DNA from: Bacteroidaceae bacterium
Lineage (GTDB): Bacteria > Bacteroidota > Bacteroidia > Bacteroidales > Bacteroidaceae
Reading direction: 5' to 3'
Length of the DNA stretch: 33,901 bases
NCBI GenBank assembly: GCA_902362595.1
Contig: CABIXF010000043.1
Coordinates: forward strand, 1 to 33,901
Under the pieces are notes generated by a model. It searched no databases. It was not told the DNA's origin and saw nothing but the letters and a program-made list of their open reading frames with translations. Made by a program: the position numbers and the translations under genes. Positions 8,304 to 16,847 of the stretch are shown piece by piece. Position 1 is the stretch's first letter, and every line of letters starts with the position of its first letter.

Positions 8304-8927
8304 TCATTCGGGGGCATTCAGTACCACCTGCTTACCCGTCATGGTGATTTTTCCTTCGGCAATCAGTTCCGACAGAGCGCGGGCCAGTGACGGACGGGCT
8401 ACTCCCAAAATAAAGGCCACTTCCTGCTGGTTGTGGATGCCTCCGTGCATCTGCAGGTAGTTCAGCAGGCGTGATTTCAGACTCTGTAAGGCAAATTCAT
8501 TCAGCTTGCGGCTCAGAAACAGGCTCCGGTCGGAAATGATGGCGATGAAGTTCCGCATCACGGCCGGCTGGGCATGCATGAACGCCTCAAAACGGGTACG
8601 GTCCATGACAAGCACCTCGCAGAGTTCCGTGGCTTCCACATTCACCGGGAAACGGTTCTCCGAGGCATAGATAAAGGCCGGAGCCAGAATGTCAGGCGCC
8701 TTGATCCAGTCGATGGTGAGCTGTTTGCCTTCGGCATTTTCCATTTGTGTCTTCACGTTCCCTTTCATCAGAATAAACAAGGAACGGCATGCGTCTCCCT
8801 GACGGGCGATGTATTCTCCTTCCTTATATATGCGCAAACTGTTCGGGGCCTCACGCAGCAGTTGGTGAAGGGCTTCTGCCTCGCATCCTTCAAAGAGGCT
8901 CATTCGTGTCAAAACTTCGGTATGCAT
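8304..8927 (-). CDS. Crp/Fnr-family regulator, HcpR-like
   Basis: A 207-aa Crp/Fnr regulator. It has an N-terminal cyclic-nucleotide-type beta-roll (about 15-115, with GEYIARQGD and LFILMKGNV), a dimerisation helix, and a C-terminal winged helix (about 150-205). There, NQQEVAFILGVARPSLARALSEL is the recognition region (quoted in part: QEVAFILGVARPSLARA). It has no N-terminal FNR cysteine cluster. It is transcribed divergently from hcp across 114 bp that contain two perfect palindromes. Crp/Fnr regulators in this position in anaerobes are HcpR, which responds to nitrosative stress and activates hcp. The assignment as HcpR rests on context plus family and is not proven. Confidence 0.88.
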   Translation of the reverse strand: MHTEVLTRMSLFEGCEAEALHQLLREAPNSLRIYKEGEYIARQGDACRSLFILMKGNVKTQMENAEGKQLTIDWIKAPDILAPAFIYASENRFPVNVEATELCEVLVMDRTRFEAFMHAQPAVMRNFIAIISDRSLFLSRKLNEFALQSLKSRLLNYLQMHGGIHNQQEVAFILGVARPSLARALSELIAEGKITMTGKQVVLNAPE

Positions 8928-8955
8928 CTTTCTTTTAACTTTTCTTTGGGTTCCG

Positions 8956-8989
8956 TGTCACATAGGTGACAGAAATCCCGCGGGGGATT
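8956..8989. promoter_or_regulatory. Two adjacent palindromes between the Crp/Fnr regulator and hcp
   Basis: TGTCAC-ATAG-GTGACA (8956-8971) and AATCCC-GCGG-GGGATT (8974-8989) are both perfect 6+4+6 dyads whose centres are 18 bp apart. The first resembles Crp/Fnr-type operators (TGTNA...TNACA). A weak -7-like box, CATCTTTG, lies at 8993-9000. It would place the first dyad near -41 of an hcp transcript, the class II activator position. The dyads are seen directly; the role is inferred. Confidence 0.6.
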
Positions 8990-9041
8990 CCTCATCTTTG
9001 TGCAAACTTAATGAAAAATCAACAATAACCCAAGAAAGAAT

Positions 9042-10691
9042 ATGGAAGGAAACATGTTTTGCTACCAGTGCCAGGAAGCTGCCAAGGGCACAGGATGTGT
9101 GTTGAAAGGTGTATGCGGAAAGAAAGATACCACCGCACGTTACATGGATTTACTGCTGTTTGTAGTGCGCGGAGTATCCGTAGCTGCCGATGCCTTGCGT
9201 ACGAAAGGCCATGAGGTGGAAGCCGATGTGAATGGTTTTGTCACCGACGCGCTTTTCTCAACGATTACCAATGCCAATTTTGATGACGAAAGCATCCTGG
9301 CCCGTGTACGTAAAGGCCTGGAACTGCGCGACCGCTTGAAGGCACGTGCCGCCGATGCCGGCATCGCCTTGCCGGAGGTGGACGAACTGACCTGGAACGG
9401 TGGGGAAGCGGACTATCTGACTAAATCGGCTTCCGTAGGGGTGCTGAGAGAGCCGAACGAAGACCTTCGCTCGTTGAAGGAACTGCTGATGTACGGACTG
9501 AAGGGTATGGCCGCTTACCACGAACATGCCATGCGACTGGGCTTTGCCGATGAAGCTATCCATGCGTTCATGCAATCGGCGCTGGCCCGCATCACCGTAC
9601 AGGCAATGGGAGCCGATGAACTGGTGGCGCTGGTTCTCGAAGCCGGACAGCACGGGGTACAGGTAATGGCGTTGTTGGATCAGGCAAACACCACCCGCTA
9701 CGGTCATCCGGAACTGACAAAGGTGAACATCGGAGTAGGCAAGAATCCGGGTATTCTGATCAGCGGACACGACTTGCACGATTTGGAAGACTTGCTGCGC
9801 CAGACCGAAGGTACGGGGGTGGATGTGTATACGCATAGTGAGATGCTCCCAGGACACTATTATCCGGCGTTCAAACAATACAAGCATTTTGTGGGCAACT
9901 ACGGAAACGCCTGGTGGAAGCAGCGCGAAGAATTCACGGCCTTTAACGGTCCGATTGTGTTCACCACCAACTGTATCGTGCCGCCACTGGAGAATGCAAC
10001 GTACAAGGAGCGGATGTTTATGGCCAACTCGACAGGTTATCCCGGCTGCAAGCACATCGCTACGGATGCCGAGGGACACAAGGATTTCTCGGAGGTCATC
10101 GCACTGGCCAAGCAATGCCAGCCACCGGTGGAACTGGAGCAGGGAGAGATTGTCGGTGGATTTGCTCATAATCAGGTGATGCAGCTGGCCGATAAGGTGG
10201 TAGAAGCGGTGAAGAGTGGAGCCATCCGCAAGTTTGTGGTCATGGCGGGATGTGACGGACGCATGAAGAGCCGCGATTACTATGCCGATTTTGCACAGGC
10301 CCTTCCGAAAGATACGGTCATCCTCACTGCAGGTTGTGCCAAGTACCGTTACAACAAACTGCCGTTGGGCGACATTCAGGGAATCCCTCGGGTACTCGAT
10401 GCCGGACAATGCAACGACAGTTACTCACTGGCTGTGATTGCCCTGAAGCTGAAGGAAGTCTTCCAGTTGAACGACATCAACGAACTGCCCATCGTGTACA
10501 ACATTGCCTGGTACGAACAGAAGGCGGTCATCGTCCTGCTGGCCCTATTGAGTCTGGGCGTGAAACACATTCACCTGGGACCCACATTGCCGGCCTTCCT
10601 CTCACCGAACGTAGCCAAGGTACTGGTCGAACAGTTCGGCATCGGAGGTATTACTACCCCCGAAGCGGACATGCAACTGTTCGGCATCTGA
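9042..10691 (+). CDS. hcp: Hydroxylamine reductase / hybrid cluster protein
   Basis: Hcp is a hybrid iron-sulfur-oxygen cluster protein that reduces hydroxylamine in vitro and acts as a nitric oxide reductase in nitrosative stress defence. The 549-aa protein has the N-terminal cubane cysteines C7, C10, C19 and C25 (C-x2-C-x8-C-x5-C), the spacing of the 4Fe-4S type found in strict anaerobes rather than the enteric 2Fe-2S type. Hybrid-cluster ligand segments are visible: [31 protein letters not shown], a [10 protein letters not shown] cysteine, and GQCNDSYS. The start is the ATG at 9042. The gene is divergent from the Crp/Fnr regulator and converges with the M28 peptidase gene, with only 7 bp between the stops. 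Confidence 0.97.
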   Translation: MEGNMFCYQCQEAAKGTGCVLKGVCGKKDTTARYMDLLLFVVRGVSVAADALRTKGHEVEADVNGFVTDALFSTITNANFDDESILARVRKGLELRDRLKARAADAGIALPEVDELTWNGGEADYLTKSASVGVLREPNEDLRSLKELLMYGLKGMAAYHEHAMRLGFADEAIHAFMQSALARITVQAMGADELVALVLEAGQHGVQVMALLDQANTTRYGHPELTKVNIGVGKNPGILISGHDLHDLEDLLRQTEGTGVDVYTHSEMLPGHYYPAFKQYKHFVGNYGNAWWKQREEFTAFNGPIVFTTNCIVPPLENATYKERMFMANSTGYPGCKHIATDAEGHKDFSEVIALAKQCQPPVELEQGEIVGGFAHNQVMQLADKVVEAVKSGAIRKFVVMAGCDGRMKSRDYYADFAQALPKDTVILTAGCAKYRYNKLPLGDIQGIPRVLDAGQCNDSYSLAVIALKLKEVFQLNDINELPIVYNIAWYEQKAVIVLLALLSLGVKHIHLGPTLPAFLSPNVAKVLVEQFGIGGITTPEADMQLFGI

Positions 10692-10698
10692 TGACGAC

Positions 10699-11715
10699 TT
10701 AATAGGATTTCTCGTTGGCCAGATTCCAGGCATTGAGGAAAGAAGCTTTTGTGATTTCCACCACCTTCTCCCAGTTCAGCTTGTCTGCATGGTCGGAAGG
10801 CTGGTGGTAGTCCGGATGCCCATCCGTGTGATACCAGATGATGGGAATGTCGTGCACGGCAAACGAGGCATTGTCGCTACCTCCCACCGGACGGTCCCAA
10901 GGACGGTAGTCGGGCTTCAGTTTCAGCTTGTAACGGACGATGTCGTCCTTTAGCCACTGTCCCAAGGCCGGATGCGCCTCCGTATAGAAATATACTACAT
11001 GTTCGGGCTGTTCCGGGAAATGGTTCCGCCCGATCATGTCAAAATTCAGATAACCTTTAATCTCCTTCACGAAATCACAATGCTGCATGAAATACTGGGA
11101 GCCGAGCAAACCTTTTTCTTCTCCATCCCAGAAGGCGATGATCACATTGCGCAGCGGTTTTTTGCCACTGGCCTGAAAGGCACGGGCAATTTGCATCACT
11201 GCCGACACTCCTGACGCGTTGTCATCGGCTCCGTTGTAAATCTTGTCATCCGCCAATGTCTCGTCAATACCAAGATGATCGAAATGGGCACCGACTACTA
11301 CATACTCGTCGGTCCGTTCTCCGGGAATCATTCCCAGCACGTTGGCCATCTGAAGAGAACGGTGTGTCAGCTGCTTCAATTGGGCGATGGAATCGGGATG
11401 TACCTGCCAGCGGCCTTTTTGCTGTCTTTCCTTGGCACACGCCTCGAAGGGTTGATAATAGGAATCTCCGTAAAGAGGAGAAATCCCAGCTTCCTGAAGG
11501 CAGGAAACCAGGTAGCGAGCAGCCACGCGCGACCCGTTCATACCGGCTTCGCGTCCTTGCAGGGCATCGTCTGCCAGAAAGCCTACGATGGCTTCGGCCG
11601 AAGGTCGGTTAATACTTTGCAGGCCTTTTTCCACAGCAGTTTGTGCCTGCAGGAGAGAGGTACCGCATGAACCGATGGTCCATGCCAGTAACAGAGAGGT
11701 TACAGTCTTTTTCAT
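10699..11715 (-). CDS. Exported M28-family zinc aminopeptidase, probable lipoprotein
   Basis: A zinc-dependent M28 exopeptidase (338 aa from the ATG at 11715). The N-terminus is a signal sequence with a plausible lipobox, TIGS-C17, so the protein is likely lipid-anchored. A signal peptidase I site at LLQAQ is the alternative. The metal and catalytic residues are visible: H144 in AHFDH, D164 in GADDNASG, E199/E200 in WDGEEKG, D226 in NFDMIGR and H304 near HTDGHPDYH. The upstream in-frame extension to 11784 is rejected, because it reads through the promoter and buries the signal peptide. Homologs degrade N-terminal residues of peptides in the periplasm or at the surface. The substrate is unknown. 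Confidence 0.92.
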   Translation of the reverse strand: MKKTVTSLLLAWTIGSCGTSLLQAQTAVEKGLQSINRPSAEAIVGFLADDALQGREAGMNGSRVAARYLVSCLQEAGISPLYGDSYYQPFEACAKERQQKGRWQVHPDSIAQLKQLTHRSLQMANVLGMIPGERTDEYVVVGAHFDHLGIDETLADDKIYNGADDNASGVSAVMQIARAFQASGKKPLRNVIIAFWDGEEKGLLGSQYFMQHCDFVKEIKGYLNFDMIGRNHFPEQPEHVVYFYTEAHPALGQWLKDDIVRYKLKLKPDYRPWDRPVGGSDNASFAVHDIPIIWYHTDGHPDYHQPSDHADKLNWEKVVEITKASFLNAWNLANEKSY

Positions 11716-11723
11716 AATGAGAG

Positions 11724-11755
11724 CAAAAATAGGGAGAACTTGCGAATCTCCCAAA
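11724..11755 (-). promoter_or_regulatory. Promoter of the M28 peptidase gene, with a palindromic spacer
   Basis: On the minus strand TTTG (11752-11755) is followed after exactly 20 bp by TATTTTTG (11724-11731), a full match to the Bacteroidota -33/-7 consensus. The ATG is only 8 bp beyond. The spacer contains the inverted repeat GGGAGA-N9-TCTCCC (11732-11752), which could bind a repressor. It also sets the translation start at 11715. Confidence 0.7.
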
Positions 11756-11796
11756 CTTATTCTTCCAGTTTCTTCACGTAACAAGAGCCTGATTTC

Positions 11797-13704
11797 CTAA
11801 AAATTGAAGTTTACTCCGGCCATCACCGTGGCGCGCGGCATAGGATATCCGGCATTGATTTCGTATCGCTGGGCCAGTAGGTTCTCGCCACGTGCCCAGA
11901 TGTCCAGCCAGCGGGTAGCCCGGAAGGAAGCCCGCACGTTCCATAGCACGAAGTCCTCTGTCACTGCGGGGTCAGTCTGGTTATAGAGCCCCGCGATGTA
12001 TTGCAGCCCCGTCGACACGTTCCAGCGGCCTTGGGAGAAATTGGCTCCGGCGTAAAGTTTGTGTTCCGGAGCGGCGATGACCGGATGCGCCATGTGCAGG
12101 TAACTGTAGTTCCCGTCTATCGACCAGGCGCGGTTGATGCGGTAAGCTGCCTGCAATTCGACGCCTGTATTTTCTATTTTTCCAGTGTTCTGGTTCAGCA
12201 TCCCGCTCCCGTGCGGATTGGGCAACGTCTGTATCAGGTTCTTGGCATTGATGTAAAATAAATTCACGCCATAGTACAGCCATCCCTCTATTAACCGTTG
12301 CGAGAAGGCTAGTTCGTAGTTCCACATCGATTCCGGTTGCAGATTGGGATTCTGCGGCGGAAACATATACATCTCCCGCAGGATAGGGTAGCGGAATCCT
12401 TTCGAAACCGACGCCTTCAGTTCCATAGCTTGCGGCAAATGGAAAGCCAGTCCGGCCTGCGGCACCCATTCCGTACCCACCCGTGAATGATGGTCCACCC
12501 GCAACCCCGCATTGAAGGTCAGCCAAGAGCAAAAATCCTGCCGTAAGTCGATGTAACCGGCCAGTTCGTCTTCCTCCTTGTCCACCAAATCAGAGGTAGT
12601 GCCCACCTTTTCTCCACTCACATACTCATTCCAGGCACGGCCTCCGTAACGGAACCAGTCGAAGCCCAGCGTGATACGGTTTCCCGGGAAGAACTGTGTA
12701 CTTTGATAAAGGGATATCCCCGTCATGTAATCATGAGAATTGAAACGGGCCTCCTGAGGACTTTCCCCGGCAGAAGGCGTATATCCGTCGTTAATCCAAT
12801 GGTCTCCCCAGTTGTAGAAGAAACTCAATCCCCCGGAAGTCTTTTCGTAGCGGTTCTCCAGCGCAAGCGAAGTCATGCCTCGCGTGATTCGCTGGTCGCC
12901 GTCGAACAACGGTGCACTGACCGGCCCCGGATAGGAAGCATTGAAATGCGTCACGTTCACGTCGCCTCGCACGTTCCAATGGTCGGTCATTTCGTATCCC
13001 AGCTTGGCATAGCCACCATATTGTTCAAAGCCCATGTCGGCCCGATGTCCGTTGGTACGGTTATACGAACCGGATACCACGCTCGAAAACCGTCCCTTGC
13101 GGACACGGTTGGTCAGTTCCGTTTCCAAGGTATTATACGAACCGCAACCCGCATGCAGATGGGTGTTCACCCCGTCTTTCTGCATCTTCCGCGTCACGAT
13201 GTTGATTACGCCGCCCATGGCGTTCGAGCCGTACAACTCCGAGGCTGGCCCCCGCAACACTTCCACCCGTTCGGCTAGGAACGACTGGTAGGCATCGGCT
13301 ATCGGATGACCGAAAATGCCAGCATATTGCGGATGGCCGTCAATCAAGACCATCAGCCGGGCCGTTCCTCCGCTCAGCCCGCGCAGGGAGATGCTTCCCG
13401 CCGCCCCATTGGACACGCCGTATCCCATCACCCCGCGTGAGGTGACAAAGAGTCCGGGAACCTGTTCGGTCAGCACCGGCAATAAGGACGGTTGTAGGGA
13501 ATGTTCAATCTCGGCGCGCCCCACCACCGATACGGTCTGCGACAGGTGGCGCACATCCGTCTCTTGACGGGCACCAGTCACCACCACCTCGTCTATCTGG
13601 TGAATTTGGTTTGTAAGTGAAAGTGTATCGTGTGATGACATTTGAGCCATACCCGCTTGGCAGGCCAAACTGATTCCTATAATAAAAAGATATACTTTTT
13701 TCAT
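11797..13704 (-). CDS. TonB-dependent outer-membrane receptor, BtuB/CirA-like
   Basis: A TonB-dependent receptor of 635 aa that would import a scarce ligand across the outer membrane. It has a signal peptide (1-20, cleaved near MAQ), a TonB-box-like IDEVVVTGA (37-45), a plug domain (about 50-175, with SLRGLSGG, VEVLRGPASELYGSNAMGG and GVINIVTRK as hallmark segments, quoted in pieces), and a long beta-barrel ending in an aromatic strand, VNFNF. It is too short for SusC and lacks the SusC N-terminal extension. No SusD gene is adjacent. BtuB-like corrinoid uptake or siderophore uptake are the likeliest roles. I see no cobalamin riboswitch upstream, which weakens the corrinoid case. Confidence 0.92.
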   Translation of the reverse strand: MKKVYLFIIGISLACQAGMAQMSSHDTLSLTNQIHQIDEVVVTGARQETDVRHLSQTVSVVGRAEIEHSLQPSLLPVLTEQVPGLFVTSRGVMGYGVSNGAAGSISLRGLSGGTARLMVLIDGHPQYAGIFGHPIADAYQSFLAERVEVLRGPASELYGSNAMGGVINIVTRKMQKDGVNTHLHAGCGSYNTLETELTNRVRKGRFSSVVSGSYNRTNGHRADMGFEQYGGYAKLGYEMTDHWNVRGDVNVTHFNASYPGPVSAPLFDGDQRITRGMTSLALENRYEKTSGGLSFFYNWGDHWINDGYTPSAGESPQEARFNSHDYMTGISLYQSTQFFPGNRITLGFDWFRYGGRAWNEYVSGEKVGTTSDLVDKEEDELAGYIDLRQDFCSWLTFNAGLRVDHHSRVGTEWVPQAGLAFHLPQAMELKASVSKGFRYPILREMYMFPPQNPNLQPESMWNYELAFSQRLIEGWLYYGVNLFYINAKNLIQTLPNPHGSGMLNQNTGKIENTGVELQAAYRINRAWSIDGNYSYLHMAHPVIAAPEHKLYAGANFSQGRWNVSTGLQYIAGLYNQTDPAVTEDFVLWNVRASFRATRWLDIWARGENLLAQRYEINAGYPMPRATVMAGVNFNF

Positions 13705-13756
13705 TCGATTCGTTAATTACAAGTTTGTTCGTGTCTTTTTACATAACTAAGTGTGA

Positions 13757-13764
13757 CAAAAGTA
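13757..13764 (-). promoter_or_regulatory. Candidate -7 box for the TonB receptor gene
   Basis: TACTTTTG on the minus strand is an exact TAnnTTTG match 52 bp upstream of the receptor ATG. No -33 TTTG is seen at the right distance. The remaining sequence to 13929 contains no gene and no B12-riboswitch motif that I can recognise. Confidence 0.4.
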
Positions 13765-13929
13765 GTAAATATTCTTCCGTTTTGCCTTACCTGAATGACA
13801 GATAATCTTCCCTTCATCCCGGATAGAGATGCTTTTTTAGGCCGATGGAGTTGCTTTCATTGGGAGAAATCGCGAAAAAGTAACTATTTTCTGAGACTTT
13901 TTTACCTCTTTCTATTTTTTTATTCTCCA

Positions 13930-13937
13930 TACTTTTG
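13930..13937 (+). promoter_or_regulatory. Candidate -7 box for the oxidoreductase gene
   Basis: TACTTTTG is an exact TAnnTTTG match 39 bp upstream of the ATG at 13977. The sequence before it is T-rich but has no exact TTTG at 19-21 bp. Confidence 0.45.
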
Positions 13938-13976
13938 CATCTAAAAAGAAGAAAATTCTTGATATTTGTATAAAAT

Positions 13977-14991
13977 ATGACACCTCAAATGAAAGCAGCT
14001 CAAATTAAAAGATATTCGAAAGAAGTTCAAATCCACCTCAATTCACTTCCGATACCGGAGATTGGTCCGTCGGACGTATTAGTAAGGGTTCAGGCAGCCG
14101 TAGTCAATCCGTTAGACCAGCTTATTCTGACCGGAAGTATCCGGGTGATTCAAGACTATCCCATGCCGTTGACCTTGGGCAACGAATGTGCTGGTATCGT
14201 GGAACGGACAGGTGCCGATGTGACTCGCTTTAAAGCCGGCGACAAAGTGTATGCCTGGTTTGCCCTTGGCCAAAATCGGGGCTTTTGCCGAATATGTGGC
14301 CGTAGACCAGCACGCCTTGGCTTTCATGCCGGAAGATTGTGACTTTCTGACGGCTTCTGCCATTCCGCTGACAGGACTGACGGCTTATCAGGCTTTCACG
14401 GAAGAACTGGAAGCGCAACCCGGACAAACGGTTTTGATTACAGGAGGCTCCGGAAGTTTTGGCGAGATGGCTGTGCCCATTGCCAAAGCCCTGGGATTGC
14501 GGGTGATTGTGACGGGCAACGAACGGGCCAAGGCACATTTGCTGAGTATAGGAGCCGACCGTTACATCGATTACCGGAAAGAGAATTATTGGGAAGTGCT
14601 GCCGGAAGTGGATCATGTGATTGATGCCATCGGAGCCAAGGAATTTGCTCATGAGCTGTCGGTACTGAAAAAAGGAGGACGTTTGTTGAGTCTGCGGACT
14701 GCCCCCAACAAGCAATATGCCGAACGAAACGGCTTTTCTTTCTTCAAGAAATGGTTGTTTGCCGCCGTAGGTGCTCCTTACGACCGCAAAGCCCGGAAGC
14801 AAGGAAAAGAATATCGGTTCATGTTTGTACGTGCCGATGGAGAGCAGTTGGAAAAAGTGACTCGTATGGTGGAAGAAAGGCATATCCGTCCCAGAATCGC
14901 TCCACAGGTGTTCCATCTTGAGCAGACGAGTGAAGCCATCCGCTTCCTGTCGCAGGGGCATCCCGACGGAAAGGTCGTGATTCGTTTGTAG
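13977..14991 (+). pseudogene. Frameshifted NADPH:quinone oxidoreductase-like (MDR superfamily) gene
   Basis: A medium-chain dehydrogenase/reductase in two frames. The first part (13977 to about 14255) encodes the GroES-like domain, with QAAVVNPLDQL, LGNECAGIVE and FKAGDKVYA. The second (from about 14255, in the frame of 14251) encodes LAKIGAFAEYV, the nucleotide-binding GGSGSFGEMAVPIAKALG and the C-terminus to 14991. Joined they make a normal protein of about 337 aa. The frames differ by one extra base within 14251-14262, and reading TATGCC-CGT-TTG instead of TATGCCTGGTTTG would restore VYARLPLAKIG. No zinc-site cysteines are evident, as in quinone-oxidoreductase relatives. It is either a real pseudogene or a single-base sequence error. 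Confidence 0.8.
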
Positions 14992-15031
14992 TGTAACCGG
15001 AAATCATTCCATCTAAAAAAATAGAAGAAAA

Positions 15032-15793
15032 ATGAAATATTACGAGATTTGTTTCAGTCCCACGGGAGGTACACAGAAAGTGGCAGATGCCGTAACGAAG
15101 GGCTTGGCCCAAAGTGCTGTCAAGATAGATTTGACCGATGCCAAAGGAAACTTTGACGGCATTTCATTGACGAAGGAAGATGTGGTCTTAATTGCCGTAC
15201 CCTCTTATAGTGGACGGGTACCCGAGACTGCCGCCGCACGTATTGCCCGTTTGCAAGGCCACGGTGCCAGCGCCATTCTCATTTGCGTGTATGGAAACCG
15301 TGCCTACGAGGATACCTTAGTCGAGTTACAGGACATCGCCCATCAGGCCGGATTTAAAGTGGTGGCAGCCGTAGCGGCCGTAGCCGAACACTCCATTGCC
15401 CGCCGTTATGCCGCCGGACGTCCGGACGAAGAAGACCGGACACAGCTTGCGGAATTTGCCCGTCAGATAGCGCAGAAAATCGCTTCTGGAGATACTTGCG
15501 AACCGAAGATTCCCGGTCACCGTCCTTACCGGAAGGCAGGAGCGACGGGGATTGTACCGAAACCCACAAAAGCTTGCATAAACTGTGGAGTGTGTGCCCG
15601 CAAATGTCCCGTAGGAGCCATCAATCCGACGGATTCCCGGAAAGTGGACAAGAAAGCCTGCATCTCCTGCATGCGTTGTGTAGCGGTCTGCCCTCATTCT
15701 GCCCGCAAAATCAATCGCTTCCTGTTGTTTCTGGTCAATGCCCTGCTCAAGAAAGCCTGTTCTCAGCGGAAAGGGAACGAACTTTACCTATAG
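15032..15793 (+). CDS. EFR1-type flavodoxin/ferredoxin fusion protein
   Basis: A 253-aa electron-transfer protein combining a flavodoxin-like domain and two 4Fe-4S clusters. The N-terminal FMN-phosphate loop is FSPTGGT (8-14), and a second flavin-loop segment is PSYSGRVPE (57-65). The C-terminal ferredoxin domain has C182-x2-C185-x2-C188-x3-C192P and C210-x2-C213-x2-C216-x3-C220P, both full cluster sets. This architecture is the EFR1 family of anaerobes. It lies 40 bp downstream of the broken oxidoreductase gene, possibly in the same transcript, and converges with the AraC gene. The redox partner is unknown. Confidence 0.9.
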   Translation: MKYYEICFSPTGGTQKVADAVTKGLAQSAVKIDLTDAKGNFDGISLTKEDVVLIAVPSYSGRVPETAAARIARLQGHGASAILICVYGNRAYEDTLVELQDIAHQAGFKVVAAVAAVAEHSIARRYAAGRPDEEDRTQLAEFARQIAQKIASGDTCEPKIPGHRPYRKAGATGIVPKPTKACINCGVCARKCPVGAINPTDSRKVDKKACISCMRCVAVCPHSARKINRFLLFLVNALLKKACSQRKGNELYL

Positions 15794-15810
15794 AAGTGAG
15801 CGTATTAAGA

Positions 15811-16716
15811 TTATTCGTAGATGCCGTTCTGATAATCCGACTGATATTGCAAACAAGTCTTGCCAGTCTGCTGCTTGAAAAAACGCATCAGATGGCTGGG
15901 GTCGGAAAAATGGAAATCATCGGCCAGCTGGCTGATGGTACGGTTGCAAAACAACAGATCGTTTTTCAAGGCCTCTACCAGTCGCTGCTTCAACAAATGG
16001 TTGGCAGATACTCCGAACTGAGCCATTACGGCATGGTTCAGGGTAATCCGACTGATATGGAGCATATCGGCATATTCCTGAACACGCTGTACGTCGCGAA
16101 TATGCTTTTCAAGCAGCTCCTTGAACTGATAGGCATAGTTGTTTTTAGGAACATCCATGGGAAGATGGTAGGTCGCAGCATATTCACGGTTAATTACCAG
16201 TAGCAAGTAATACAATACAGCTACAATCAGGTTATAGCTGTCGGCAGTGGGATGTTGCAGTTCCTGCTTGATTTTCTCGAGCAACTGCATACATTCCCTA
16301 AACAACGGTTGGGAAACGGGTGACAGGTAAGGAGGAGTATCCGTCTGGTAACAATACAGCAGACGGTAGGCAAAGAACTTGTCGGCAATGAAAGTGCGCA
16401 TGAAATCCTCTCGGAAGATAAGAAAGGTATAGTCCAAAGCTTCTTCCTCTACGTGCCATTCCTGTTGCTGGTGCGGAGAGAGAAGCAGCGCCATGTCATC
16501 ATGCAGTGCTATTCGTTTGTTGTTCAGCACCAGAAAACCGTTGGCTTTCCGGAAAAAGAAAAATTCGAAGAAATCCGTCTTGAAGGTCGGATTCTCAGTC
16601 AGTACTCCACAAATCTCACTACTATGTCCGGTATTGATATAGAAATCCACGCCGCATTGCGTCTTGTTGAACGGGATGTTGACAAGTCTTTCCGGATTGA
16701 GATTTTTCTTTTTCAT
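15811..16716 (-). CDS. AraC-family transcriptional regulator
   Basis: A 301-aa regulator (ATG at 16716, preferred over a TTG nine codons upstream that would overlap the -7 box). The N-terminal two thirds form a cupin-like ligand-sensing region (about 20-120) and a helical linker. The C-terminal approximately 90 residues hold two helix-turn-helix motifs, with LHISRITLNHAVMAQFGVS in the first and ISQLADDFHFSDPSHLMRFF (in part) in the second, followed by the usual FKQQTGKTCLQYQ end. It is divergent from the MBL/radical-SAM pair, so it may regulate that pair or the convergent flavodoxin gene. The ligand is unknown. Confidence 0.92.
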   Translation of the reverse strand: MKKKNLNPERLVNIPFNKTQCGVDFYINTGHSSEICGVLTENPTFKTDFFEFFFFRKANGFLVLNNKRIALHDDMALLLSPHQQQEWHVEEEALDYTFLIFREDFMRTFIADKFFAYRLLYCYQTDTPPYLSPVSQPLFRECMQLLEKIKQELQHPTADSYNLIVAVLYYLLLVINREYAATYHLPMDVPKNNYAYQFKELLEKHIRDVQRVQEYADMLHISRITLNHAVMAQFGVSANHLLKQRLVEALKNDLLFCNRTISQLADDFHFSDPSHLMRFFKQQTGKTCLQYQSDYQNGIYE

Positions 16717-16740
16717 GACTTTTCCAAATTGTTTCACACG

Positions 16741-16748
16741 CAAAGATA
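16741..16748 (-). promoter_or_regulatory. Candidate -7 box for the AraC-type regulator
   Basis: TATCTTTG on the minus strand matches TAnnTTTG exactly, 24 bp upstream of the chosen ATG at 16716. This supports that ATG over the TTG at 16743. Confidence 0.45.
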
Positions 16749-16847
16749 AAGAATGTAATTATCAAAATGGCCTGTTTCCCTTCTTTTTGGGCATGAAGAG
16801 TGAAACAAAATATACCGACCTTTGCGATGAACAAAAAACAGAAGGCT

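Noticed and set aside
9258..10409. Long leftward open frame (383 codons) inside hcp
   Set aside because: Antisense shadow of hcp, which has all cluster ligands. No recognisable domain in the shadow.
13705..13976. Possible cobalamin riboswitch upstream of the BtuB-like receptor
   Set aside because: I searched both strands for the conserved B12-box core (GCCACTG) and saw none; the interval is too AT-rich and unstructured.
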